Below are positions 1 to 6,649 of a DNA stretch of 10,960 bases, piece after piece. The position numbers and the translations under genes were made by a program. The notes under the pieces were generated by a model. It did no database searches. It was given only the letters and a program-made list of their open reading frames with translations, and was not told the DNA's origin. How positions within the stretch are numbered: position 1 is the first letter of the stretch; each line of letters begins with the position of its first letter. Where the stretch lies: assembly GCA_030681635.1 (NCBI GenBank), contig JAUXRT010000689.1, forward strand, positions 1-10,960. Direction: 5' to 3'. This DNA is from Reyranella sp. (GTDB lineage: Bacteria > Pseudomonadota > Alphaproteobacteria > Reyranellales > Reyranellaceae).

Positions 1-1271
1 CGAAGTTCCCGCCGAACAAGGTGGCCGAGATCACCGGGCTGCCCGTTGCCGACATCGAGAAGTTCGCGGCGATGTACGGCAGGGCGAAGGCTGCAATGAT
101 CCGCCTCGGCGAAGGCATGACGCGCCTGGCCGCCGGCGGCCAGGCGCTGCGCGCGGTCGCCCTGCTGCCGGGCGTCACCGGCCACTACGCCGTGAAGGGC
201 GGCGGCGCCATGCTGCTCACCGCCGCGTCGTGCGATCTCAACTATGCGGCCGTGCGCCGTCCGGGCGGCGGCGAGCCGGTGGCCCGCACCGTCAATCATC
301 TGCGCCTTGGCGACGAGCTCCTCAACATGAAGGACCCGCCGATCCGCGCGCTCTACATCTCGGCCAACAACCCGGCCGTGACCTGCCCCGAGGTTCACAA
401 GGTGCAGAAAGGCCTCTCGCGCGAGGATCTGTTCACCGTCGTGCACGACCCGTTCATGACCGACACGGCGAAGTACGCCGACATCGTGCTGCCCGCCACG
501 GTCTATCTCGAGACCGACGACCTCTACCGCGCCTACGGCGCCTACTGGATGCAGTGGGGCCCCGCGGCGGCGAAGCCCGCGGGCGAGGCGCGTTCCAACT
601 TCGACGTGGCCCAGGCGCTGGCCAGGCGCATGGGCCTCACCGACAGGATCTTCACGCTGGCGCCGCAGGAGGCCGCGAAGGAGCTGTTCAAGGGCGCGAC
701 CGGTCCCGCCTCGAAGGCCGATCCGGCAAAATTGTTCGCGGGCGAGTCGATCCACATCAAGCACGACTGGGACGGCCAGCCCTTCAAGACGCCGTCCGGC
801 AAGCTCGAGTTCTATTCCGAGCAGCTCGCCGAGATGGGCGTGTCGCCGGTGCCGGACTGGGCGCCCGATGCGATCGATGAGGCGGAGGCGAAGAAGTGGC
901 CGCTGAGGCTCCTGACCGCGCCCGGCTATTTCCAGGCGCACACGGCCTATTCCGGCGTCGGCTTCCTGCGCAACCGCGAGGGCAAGCCGTTCTGCATCCT
1001 CCATCCCGAGGACGCGAAGAAGCGCGGCCTCAAGGACGGCGACGAGGTCCGCGTCTTCAACGACCGCGGCGAAATCGGCCTGATGCTCAAGGTCGGCGAC
1101 GAGGTCCAGCCCGGCGTCCTGCTGGTGCCCGGCCAGCGGCCAACCGGCGAGGCGCTCTCCGGCACGATCAACATGCTCTGCTCCGACCGCTACACCGACA
1201 TCGGCGAAGGCGCGACCTACCAGAGCACCTGGCTCGAAGTGGGCCCCTGGAAGGCCGTCGCCGCGGCGTAG
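1..1271 (+). CDS. Molybdopterin oxidoreductase catalytic subunit, 3' part (5' end outside window)
   Basis: This is the C-terminal part of a large DMSO-reductase-superfamily enzyme that binds a bis-molybdopterin guanine dinucleotide cofactor. The reading frame is open at the left edge (the first full codon begins at position 3), so the start codon and any N-terminal [4Fe-4S] Cys motif lie outside; about 422 residues are visible. Recognisable family segments are YISANNPAVTCPE (asparagine-rich cofactor contact), FTVVHDPFMTDTAKYADIVLP (shown here only as the motif type 'D-x-FMT-x-TA-x-YADIVLPA'), and YLETDD. A C-terminal molydopterin-dinucleotide-binding beta-barrel runs from about LLTAPGYFQAH to the end, including HPEDAKKRGLKDGDEVRVFN. 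The final TAG is at 1269-1271. The substrate cannot be told from this part: formate, nitrate and other oxoanion enzymes share these features. No partner subunit is visible downstream; the next gene is convergent. Confidence 0.9.
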   Translation, partial: KFPPNKVAEITGLPVADIEKFAAMYGRAKAAMIRLGEGMTRLAAGGQALRAVALLPGVTGHYAVKGGGAMLLTAASCDLNYAAVRRPGGGEPVARTVNHLRLGDELLNMKDPPIRALYISANNPAVTCPEVHKVQKGLSREDLFTVVHDPFMTDTAKYADIVLPATVYLETDDLYRAYGAYWMQWGPAAAKPAGEARSNFDVAQALARRMGLTDRIFTLAPQEAAKELFKGATGPASKADPAKLFAGESIHIKHDWDGQPFKTPSGKLEFYSEQLAEMGVSPVPDWAPDAIDEAEAKKWPLRLLTAPGYFQAHTAYSGVGFLRNREGKPFCILHPEDAKKRGLKDGDEVRVFNDRGEIGLMLKVGDEVQPGVLLVPGQRPTGEALSGTINMLCSDRYTDIGEGATYQSTWLEVGPWKAVAAA

Positions 1272-1288
1272 GATCGATCCCATACGGA

Positions 1289-1332
1289 CCGCGAGTGTCT
1301 CAGGGCGGAGATTACTCCGCCCGGGCTCGCGG
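1289..1332. terminator. Two-tier inverted repeat between convergent genes, possible bidirectional terminator
   Basis: The 90-bp gap between the convergent stops at 1271 and 1362 holds a perfect 8-bp stem, GGGCGGAG (1303-1310) with CTCCGCCC (1315-1322), and an ATTA loop. A second 7-bp stem encloses it: CCGCGAG (1289-1295) with CTCGCGG (1326-1332). Neither side has a clear T-tract, so intrinsic termination is only plausible. The position between two 3' ends is the main support. Confidence 0.5.
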
Positions 1333-1361
1333 CCCAAGAGATCTTGAAAGGCTGCTGGCCC

Positions 1362-2831
1362 CTACTTCACCATTGAGTCGCTGGCGACTCGGATACGGCC
1401 GCTGCGCCGCGCCTTGTCGAGCGCCTCGTAGTCCTTGTCGGTCTGCCTGGCATAGGTCAGCGCGAATTTGGCGACGGCCTCGTCGAGTTCGTCGCTGTTG
1501 CCGCAGTAGCCCGCGATCATCGCCGGATCGCCTGACTTGGCATGCGCCAGCGCCAGCGCCCAGCCGCACAGGGTGCAGTATTCCTCGAATGTCTCGAGTT
1601 GATCGACGTCGCCTTCCTCGAACGAGACACTGCCCTTCATGTCGGCGAGCTGACGGATATAGAAATGGTGGTCCAGCCCCTCACCCCATCCGAGGAAGAT
1701 GTCGGGTGCGCCCTGGGTCAGGCGCTGGCCAACCACCACGCGCCGTCCATGGCTCTTGAACGGCATGGTGACATCGACGTAGGGCGCCAGAACCGACGCC
1801 TGGGCCTGCTTGACCTGGAGGAACAGCGGATCGTCGCCATCGATGCCCTGGAGCAGGATCACCCAGCAGCCTGTGCCGACGCTGCCGACGCCCACGACCT
1901 TGCGCGCCGAATCGACGATGCGATAGCGCGACAGAAGTTTCCGCCGGTCATACGACAGCGACTCGATGTACGCCCGCAGCATGAGGTCGAGCGCATTGTT
2001 GATCGGCATGCCGTTCTCGAGGTGCGTCTCGCGCACGATCAGCGGCACTTCCTCGATGATGCGATGCTCGCCGTCGACCTGCTCGGTCAGCTTCTCGAGC
2101 ACTTGCACATGGCCCTTCTCGCGGGCCTTGGCCGTGATCCGGTCGGCCCTTTTGCGCGCCTTGGCCGACAGAGTGTCCATCACCGCCCGGTCGTCGATCC
2201 GGTTGTACCAGACCTCGAGATAGCCCATTTCGGCAAAGCGGCGGATGCGCTTGCGGTAGGAGCGCGAGATTGCCCGGGCGCAGTCGGCGGCCCTGTCCTT
2301 GTTGCCGCCCATGAAGCGCGCCGCCACGGCGGCGCTCGCGGCCAGCCGCTTGAGGTCCCACTCCCACGGCCCCGGATGGATCTCGTCGAAATCGTTGATC
2401 GCGAAGACAAGGTTGCGTTCGGCCGAGGCGAAGACGCCGAAATTGGCGACGTGCATGTCGCCGCAGGCATTCACGAACAGGCCGCTCGTCGGCGTTTCGG
2501 AAAGATCGGCCGCCATGACCGCGGCCGAACCGCGCAGGAAGGCAAACGGCGAAGCCAGCATGCGGGCAAAGCGCACCGGCACGAGCTTCTGCACGCGGGC
2601 GACATTCTGCTGCTCGAGGATCGCAATGGGATCCGGCCGGTCGGGATTCTTGTCGAAGCGCGCGTGCTCGGCCCGCGGCACCTGATCGCGCAGCGCCTTG
2701 CCGATGGCCAGGCGCTCTTTTACCGACGGCCGCTTGTCCGTGAAGCTCGCCAGCATGGCGAGATTCTCGGTCGCCTCATTCAAATGCTTCAGATGTGCCC
2801 TGTCCTCGACACGCCGCCTGGCGATCGCCAT
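1362..2831 (-). CDS. DUF2252 family protein
   Basis: This is a soluble protein of 489 residues assigned to the uncharacterised DUF2252 family. Diagnostic segments are FLRGSA (about residues 98-103), ACGDMHVANFGVF (about 122-134), FAINDFDE (143-150) followed by WEWDLKRLAAS (156-166), and VGVGSVGTGCW in the middle. The GD-x-H-x-x-N and ND-x-D motifs resemble the catalytic and metal-binding motifs of aminoglycoside-phosphotransferase-like kinases. A nucleotide-dependent activity is therefore possible, but this is inference and no substrate is known to me. I chose the ATG at 2831 over the more upstream ATG at 2879 because GAGGGGGAG lies about 6 nt before it, while the 16 extra residues do not look like family sequence. 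The gene is convergent with the molybdoenzyme and is probably transcribed on its own. Confidence 0.88.
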   Translation of the reverse strand: MAIARRRVEDRAHLKHLNEATENLAMLASFTDKRPSVKERLAIGKALRDQVPRAEHARFDKNPDRPDPIAILEQQNVARVQKLVPVRFARMLASPFAFLRGSAAVMAADLSETPTSGLFVNACGDMHVANFGVFASAERNLVFAINDFDEIHPGPWEWDLKRLAASAAVAARFMGGNKDRAADCARAISRSYRKRIRRFAEMGYLEVWYNRIDDRAVMDTLSAKARKRADRITAKAREKGHVQVLEKLTEQVDGEHRIIEEVPLIVRETHLENGMPINNALDLMLRAYIESLSYDRRKLLSRYRIVDSARKVVGVGSVGTGCWVILLQGIDGDDPLFLQVKQAQASVLAPYVDVTMPFKSHGRRVVVGQRLTQGAPDIFLGWGEGLDHHFYIRQLADMKGSVSFEEGDVDQLETFEEYCTLCGWALALAHAKSGDPAMIAGYCGNSDELDEAVAKFALTYARQTDKDYEALDKARRSGRIRVASDSMVK

Positions 2832-2954
2832 CGTCCACTCCCCCTCACTCGACCGGCCAAACTTAGCAGGTTCGATCAAGCCGCGGCAGCCGATTGGGGC
2901 TTTCTGCGATGCGACACAACGAGGCTGACGATGCGGAACGCGACGAGCTGCACG

Positions 2955-2991
2955 CTCTTCTCCTCCCCGGCGAAGCCGGGAAGGAGAAGAG
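2955..2991. repeat. 37-nt palindrome, REP-like hairpin
   Basis: Arms 2955-2971 and 2975-2991 form a 17-bp stem with a single C-A mismatch (2965/2981) and a GAA loop; the core is CCCGGC-gaa-GCCGGG. It lies 9 bp past the stop codon of the - strand ABM gene and about 120 bp before the DUF2252 start. It could act as a transcription terminator or mRNA stabiliser for the ABM gene. There is no T-tract, and the very regular sequence looks more like a dispersed palindromic repeat. Confidence 0.7.
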
Positions 2992-3000
2992 GTGATCGGT

Positions 3001-3312
3001 TCAGACGAACCGGTGCTGGGTGCGCTCGCGCTTGGCGAGCTTCGGCACCGCCTGGCCCACGATCAGCGTCTTGAAGTGTTCGCTCTGCTGGTGCTGGGCG
3101 AACGCGGCCTCGTCGTCGAAGACTTCGTAGAAGAAGAACTTCGTCGGCTCGGTGAGCGACTGGTGAATCTGGAAGGCCTTTACCCCAGGCTCGCGCTGCG
3201 CCTGCGGCAGGAACTTGCCGATGATGCCGACCAGCGAGTCGACCTCCTCGGGCCTGGCTTCCCAGAACGCCGTGACGACCAGACCATTCTTAATCCCGTT
3301 CAAATCGGCCAT
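3001..3312 (-). CDS. Antibiotic biosynthesis monooxygenase (ABM) domain protein
   Basis: This 103-residue protein has the single-domain ferredoxin-like alpha/beta fold of the ABM/YgiN type. Supporting sequence includes VTAFWEARPEEVDSLVGIIG at the first strand and helix, EPGVKAFQIHQS in the middle, and FFFYEVFDDEAAFAQHQQSEH followed by FKTL near the end (the typical 'E-x-[WYF]-x-D-x-x-A-x-x-x-H' segment). Members act as cofactor-free quinol monooxygenases or as small ligand-binding dimers, and nothing here fixes the substrate. The ATG at 3312 is preceded by AGGGAG about 6 nt upstream. It stands apart from its neighbours: 77 bp of non-coding DNA lie on its 5' side, presumably holding its promoter, and a strong hairpin lies on its 3' side. 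Confidence 0.85.
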   Translation of the reverse strand: MADLNGIKNGLVVTAFWEARPEEVDSLVGIIGKFLPQAQREPGVKAFQIHQSLTEPTKFFFYEVFDDEAAFAQHQQSEHFKTLIVGQAVPKLAKRERTQHRFV

Positions 3313-3389
3313 GTGAGTCTCCCTTGGTGTGAGGAGCGATCACGATAGCCAGCACGTTCCGACCGACGTTTCGGCGCAGATCGAAGCGA

Positions 3390-4817
3390 TCAGGCCCTGC
3401 GTCGGGAAAGCACGACCAGGCGCCATCCGATGACCGCGGCCACCAGCGCCACCGACACGAAGCTCACCGGCACCCAGAAGGCGGCACTGGCGATGCCGCC
3501 TGTCGTCAATCCGCTCGACAGGCCGGCCATGTTGGCCACGATGCCGGAGGCGGCAGCGCCCAGCGCAAAGCCTGTCTGCTGCACGTTCGCCACCGAGCCC
3601 GATGCGAGGTCGCGCTCGCCCGACCGGGCGCCGCTCATGATGCCTTGGACGCCAAACACCCAGCAGACGCCGATGCCGAGGCCGGTCAGGACAATCAGCG
3701 GCGGCAGCACGGCCACGGGCTGCGCCGTCATGAACAGCGCGATGCCGAGCAGGCCCGCGGCCATGGCCAGGGGGCCGACCACCATCATGCGATCCGACCA
3801 GCGCGTCGGCAGTCCGGCGACGGCGACGGCCGCCATGGTCCAGCCGAGCGAGGCGCCCGCCACCAGGTAGCCGGCGCCCAGCGGATCGAAGCCGTGCAGG
3901 CTCTGCAGGAAGATCGGCACGAAGATGGAGAGCGGGCTGTAGGCGACCGAAACCAGCAGGCAGAACCACAGCGCAACACCGGTCACCGAGCGCAGCGAAA
4001 AGGCGTCGCTCGGAAACAGCGGCGACTTGGACCGCCGGTCGAGCGCCAGCATCGCCACCAGGGCCGCGACCGCAATCGCAAAGAGGCCAGCCTTGGCAAC
4101 CGGCGTGAAGGCAATGCTCGCCGCCGACATGACCGCGATGGCGGCACAGATCAGCGCGACCCGGCCGACCGGAATACGCCGCCCCTTACCGTCGCGACCG
4201 GCGCCGCGTTCGCCGCGCGCCCTCGGCAAGGAGCGCAGCGCTAGGATCGCCAGAACGGCCGCCGCCAGCGTCACGGCATAGAAGGAGCCGCGCCAGTTGC
4301 CCCAGGTCGCGAACGTGCCGCCGACCAGCGGCCCGACCAGGACCGACAGGCTCCAGACGCCCGACAGCAGTGAGCCGACGCGCGGCCACAGAGGCTCGGG
4401 GAACGCGTTGCCGACCAGCACATAGGCCATGGCCGACAGCACCCCGCCGCCGAAACCCTGGACGAAGCGGCCGGCGACGACGAAGCCCATCGACGGCGCC
4501 AAGGCGCAGATCAACGCGCCGGCACCGAACACCAGTGCGCCGACGGCAAAGGCGCTCCGGGCGCCGAACTGGGACGTCAAATGGCCGGTGCAGGTGGCGG
4601 CGACGATCGACGAGGCCAGGAACGCGGTCGTCGGCCAGCTCATCAGCGCGGCGCCGCCCACTTCCTCGACGATGCTCGGCAGTACCGTCGCCAGCATCAT
4701 CACGTTCATGGAATGCAGCAGCACGCCACCCAGCAGCACCGCCAGCAAGGGCAGCCATTCGGGCTTGAGCAGGGCTGCCCACCCGACCTTGGGCGCTTCC
4801 GGCGACATGCCGCGCAT
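3390..4817 (-). CDS. MFS transporter, DHA2-like (probable multidrug exporter)
   Basis: This is an inner-membrane major facilitator protein of about 475 residues. Hydrophobic segments suggest roughly 14 membrane helices, the layout of the DHA2 drug:H+ antiporter group (EmrB/QacA type). It begins with LLAVLLGGVLLHSMNVMM and includes the family-typical GRFVQGFGGGVLSAMAYVLV after helix 4 and a SLLSGVWSLSVLVGPLVGG segment at helix 5 (motif C-like). A basic loop, RARGERGAGRDGKGRR, separates the halves, and the protein ends in a basic tail (VLSRRRA). The start is uncertain. The frame is open from a TTG at 4871, but ATGs at 4817 and 4808 fit better in front of the first helix; the ATG at 4817 has a weak ACGGGA upstream. 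The substrate is unknown. It is divergent from the alkylation-repair genes, separated by a large palindrome. Confidence 0.87.
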   Translation of the reverse strand: MRGMSPEAPKVGWAALLKPEWLPLLAVLLGGVLLHSMNVMMLATVLPSIVEEVGGAALMSWPTTAFLASSIVAATCTGHLTSQFGARSAFAVGALVFGAGALICALAPSMGFVVAGRFVQGFGGGVLSAMAYVLVGNAFPEPLWPRVGSLLSGVWSLSVLVGPLVGGTFATWGNWRGSFYAVTLAAAVLAILALRSLPRARGERGAGRDGKGRRIPVGRVALICAAIAVMSAASIAFTPVAKAGLFAIAVAALVAMLALDRRSKSPLFPSDAFSLRSVTGVALWFCLLVSVAYSPLSIFVPIFLQSLHGFDPLGAGYLVAGASLGWTMAAVAVAGLPTRWSDRMMVVGPLAMAAGLLGIALFMTAQPVAVLPPLIVLTGLGIGVCWVFGVQGIMSGARSGERDLASGSVANVQQTGFALGAAASGIVANMAGLSSGLTTGGIASAAFWVPVSFVSVALVAAVIGWRLVVLSRRRA

Positions 4818-4872
4818 GATCACGATCCCGTCGCCCCGGTCAAACCGGATGCCGGTGATACCAATACCCAAA

Positions 4873-5000
4873 CAACAACAACCTCATGCTGAGGAGCGCC
4901 CGCAAGGGCGCGTCTCGAAGCATGGGCTACACAGGCCGTGCTCGTTTCCCATGCTTCGAGACGGCTGTTTCACAGCCTCCTCAGCATGAGGTTGTTGTTG
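4873..5000. repeat. 128-bp cloverleaf-like palindromic repeat
   Basis: The outer arms are a perfect 24-bp inverted repeat (4873-4896 with 4977-5000; the ends read CAACAACAAC and GTTGTTGTTG). An inner perfect 16-bp stem, CGTCTCGAAGCATGGG (4911-4926) with its complement (4948-4963), closes a 21-nt loop. Between outer and inner stems each side carries its own mini-hairpin: GCGCCC-GCAA-GGGCGC (4896-4911) on the left and GGCTGT-TTC-ACAGCC (4963-4977) on the right. The result is a three-hairpin junction. The core words CTCATGCTGAGGAG and GTCTCGAAGCATG resemble palindromes I recall as dispersed in alphaproteobacterial intergenic DNA (recall, not searched). It occupies most of the divergent region between the MFS and Ada-type genes. 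Confidence 0.9.
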
Positions 5001-5020
5001 GTCAGGTAAGAGAAAAATGC

Positions 5021-5079
5021 GGGGGTATCACGTCCGAAAACCGCGAGCGTCGCCCGCGCGCGCGTGAGAAAATACCCTC
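5021..5079 (+). promoter_or_regulatory. Possible 5'-leader stem abutting the start codon of the Ada-type gene
   Basis: GGGGGTAT (5021-5028) can pair with ATACCCTC (5072-5079) over 8 bp with one G-U wobble, and the second arm ends directly at the ATG at 5080. No clear Shine-Dalgarno sequence is visible before that ATG. If it forms in RNA the stem would enclose the initiation region. No Ada-box consensus could be recognised. The evidence is weak. Confidence 0.25.
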
Positions 5080-6132
5080 ATGGAACTGCTCGACCGCAAG
5101 ACCTACTACCGCGCCTTCCAGAGCCATGACGCGCGCTTCGACGGTCGCGTCTTCGTGGGCGTGACCTCGACCGGCATCTATTGCCGGCCGATCTGCCCGG
5201 CGCGCGCGCCGAAGTTCGAGAACTGCCGGTTCTTCGCCTCGGCCGCCGCTGCCCAGGAAGCGGGCTTCCGGCCCTGCCTGCGCTGCCGGCCCGAGATCGC
5301 GCCCGATCTCGCCTTCTGGCGTGGCACCGCCAATACCGTGAGCCGGGCGCTCGCCCTGATCGCCGAGGGCGCGCTGGACGAGGACGAAGCCGGCGTCGAG
5401 GCCTTGGCCGAACGGCTGGGCGTCGGCGGCCGGCAGTTGCGCCGGCTGTTCAAGCAACACCTCGGCGCCTCGCCCATTGCGGTGGCCCAGACACGGCGCG
5501 TGCTCTTCGCCAAGCAGCTCCTGCACGACACCCGCCTGCCGATGGCCGAGGTGGCGATGTCGGCCGGCTTCGGCAGCGTGCGCCGCTTCAACGAGACCTT
5601 CCGCGACCTGTTCGACCGGCCGCCGAGCGCGCTTCGTCGCAAGATCGGGGTCGACACCTCGGCGCGCGACGGCGTGACGCTGCGCCTCGCCTACCGGCCG
5701 CCCTACGACTGGCCGGGCATGCTGGCGGCACTCGCGGCGCGTGCCGCGCCCGACAACGAATGGATCGAGGGCGATGTCTGGCATCGGCGGATCGAGATCG
5801 ACGGCGCCACAGGCACCGTGGCGGTCGCCCATCTGCCGGCGCGCAATTCGGTGGCGGTGACGATCCGCTTCCCTTCGGTCAAGGCGCTGCCCGTCCTCGT
5901 GGCGCGTATCCGGCGCGTGTTCGACCTTGGCGCCGACATCGCCACCATCGGCAGCCATCTCGCGCGCGATCCCAAGCTCGCGCCGCTGGTTGCCCGGCGA
6001 CCCGGCCTGCGCGCACCGGGAGACTGGGAACGCGAGACGATCGTGTCGGGCATCGACGACAAGACGCCGCCGGCGTGGCGGCCCTGGCATGCCTATGCCG
6101 TCCAACACCTCCGGATGGCCGGCCATGGCTAA
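5080..6132 (+). CDS. Ada-type methylphosphotriester sensor/AraC regulator with truncated AlkA module
   Basis: This 350-residue protein belongs to the Ada-AlkA fusion group. Residues 1-75 match the Ada N-terminal zinc domain: Cys35, Cys39, Cys66 and Cys69 have exactly the E. coli Ada spacing, and Cys35 corresponds to the methyl-accepting Cys38. Residues about 85-188 are an AraC-type helix-turn-helix domain (VEALAERLGVGGRQLRRLFK and MAEVAMSAGFGSVRRFNETF). Residues about 198-305 match the AlkA N-terminal domain. In full fusions (usually about 480-500 residues) a catalytic HhH-GPD glycosylase domain follows. Here the sequence passes from RPGLRAPGDWE (307-317) through about 15 residues straight to AWRPWHAYAVQHL (332-344), which resembles the extreme C-terminus of AlkA (RWKPWRSYALLHI). 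The helix-hairpin-helix and catalytic aspartate regions are absent, so a regulator without glycosylase activity is the likeliest reading. Its 3' end overlaps the next gene by 8 nt. Confidence 0.88.
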   Translation: MELLDRKTYYRAFQSHDARFDGRVFVGVTSTGIYCRPICPARAPKFENCRFFASAAAAQEAGFRPCLRCRPEIAPDLAFWRGTANTVSRALALIAEGALDEDEAGVEALAERLGVGGRQLRRLFKQHLGASPIAVAQTRRVLFAKQLLHDTRLPMAEVAMSAGFGSVRRFNETFRDLFDRPPSALRRKIGVDTSARDGVTLRLAYRPPYDWPGMLAALAARAAPDNEWIEGDVWHRRIEIDGATGTVAVAHLPARNSVAVTIRFPSVKALPVLVARIRRVFDLGADIATIGSHLARDPKLAPLVARRPGLRAPGDWERETIVSGIDDKTPPAWRPWHAYAVQHLRMAGHG

Positions 6133-6649
6133 GCCCATCGAAATGCTGGTCGACCGGCTCGCGACTCCGATCGGCGAACTGCTGATCGTGGCCGACCGCG
6201 CGGGGAACCTGCGCACCATCGACTGGACCGACCACGAGGCGCGCATGCGCCAGCTGCTCGACCGGCAATACGGCAAGGGCGCCTACACGCTCGGCACGGC
6301 GCGCGATCCCGGCGGCCTCACGCGGGCGATGCGGGCCTATTTCAAGGGCGACCTCGCCGCCATCGACAGTCTGCCGGTCGAGACCGCCGGCACGCCGTTC
6401 CAGAGGAGCGTGTGGCGGACGCTGCGGCGCATCAGGTCAGGCGGCACGATCAGCTATGCCGAGCTGGCACGGCGCATCGGCAAGCCCAAGGCCGTCCGCG
6501 CCGCCGGACTCGCCAACGGCCAGAACCCGATCAGCATCGTCGTGCCCTGCCATCGCGTGATCGGCTCGGACGGCAGCCTCACCGGCTACGGCGGCGGCCT
6601 GCCCCGCAAGCAGTGGCTGCTGGAGCACGAGGGCGCGCTCCCAGCTTAG
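6125..6649 (+). CDS. ogt: Methylated-DNA--[protein]-cysteine S-methyltransferase
   Basis: This 174-residue suicide enzyme transfers the alkyl group from O6-alkylguanine in DNA to its own cysteine. The active-site signature IVVPCHRVIG is at residues 138-147, with acceptor Cys142. It is preceded by the helix-turn-helix and 'arginine finger' region (GGTISYAELARRIGKPKAVR and AAGLANGQNPI) and followed by GSLTGYGGGLPRKQWLLEHE. Its length is that of a stand-alone Ogt/AdaB protein. I chose the ATG at 6125 because MAKPIEMLVDRLATPIGELL is the normal N-terminus; the frame is open further upstream only within the preceding gene. It overlaps the Ada-type gene by 8 nt, with only a weak ribosome site, which suggests translational coupling. 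Together the two genes reproduce a split Ada protein. Its TAG stop overlaps the stop of the convergent substrate-binding protein gene. Confidence 0.95.
   Translation: MAKPIEMLVDRLATPIGELLIVADRAGNLRTIDWTDHEARMRQLLDRQYGKGAYTLGTARDPGGLTRAMRAYFKGDLAAIDSLPVETAGTPFQRSVWRTLRRIRSGGTISYAELARRIGKPKAVRAAGLANGQNPISIVVPCHRVIGSDGSLTGYGGGLPRKQWLLEHEGALPA

Noticed and set aside
896..1759. + strand open frame crossing the end of the molybdoenzyme gene
   Set aside because: Arginine- and proline-rich shadow that crosses the convergent intergenic hairpin; no domain.
1542..3074. Long + strand open frame (510 codons) opposite the DUF2252 gene
   Set aside because: It is antisense to a clear protein family; its composition (rich in R, A, H, D) is the usual GC-rich shadow and it has no recognisable domain.
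5002..6276. Long - strand open frame (424 codons) opposite the Ada-type gene
   Set aside because: It spans the reverse strand of a conserved protein and reads as low-complexity shadow.
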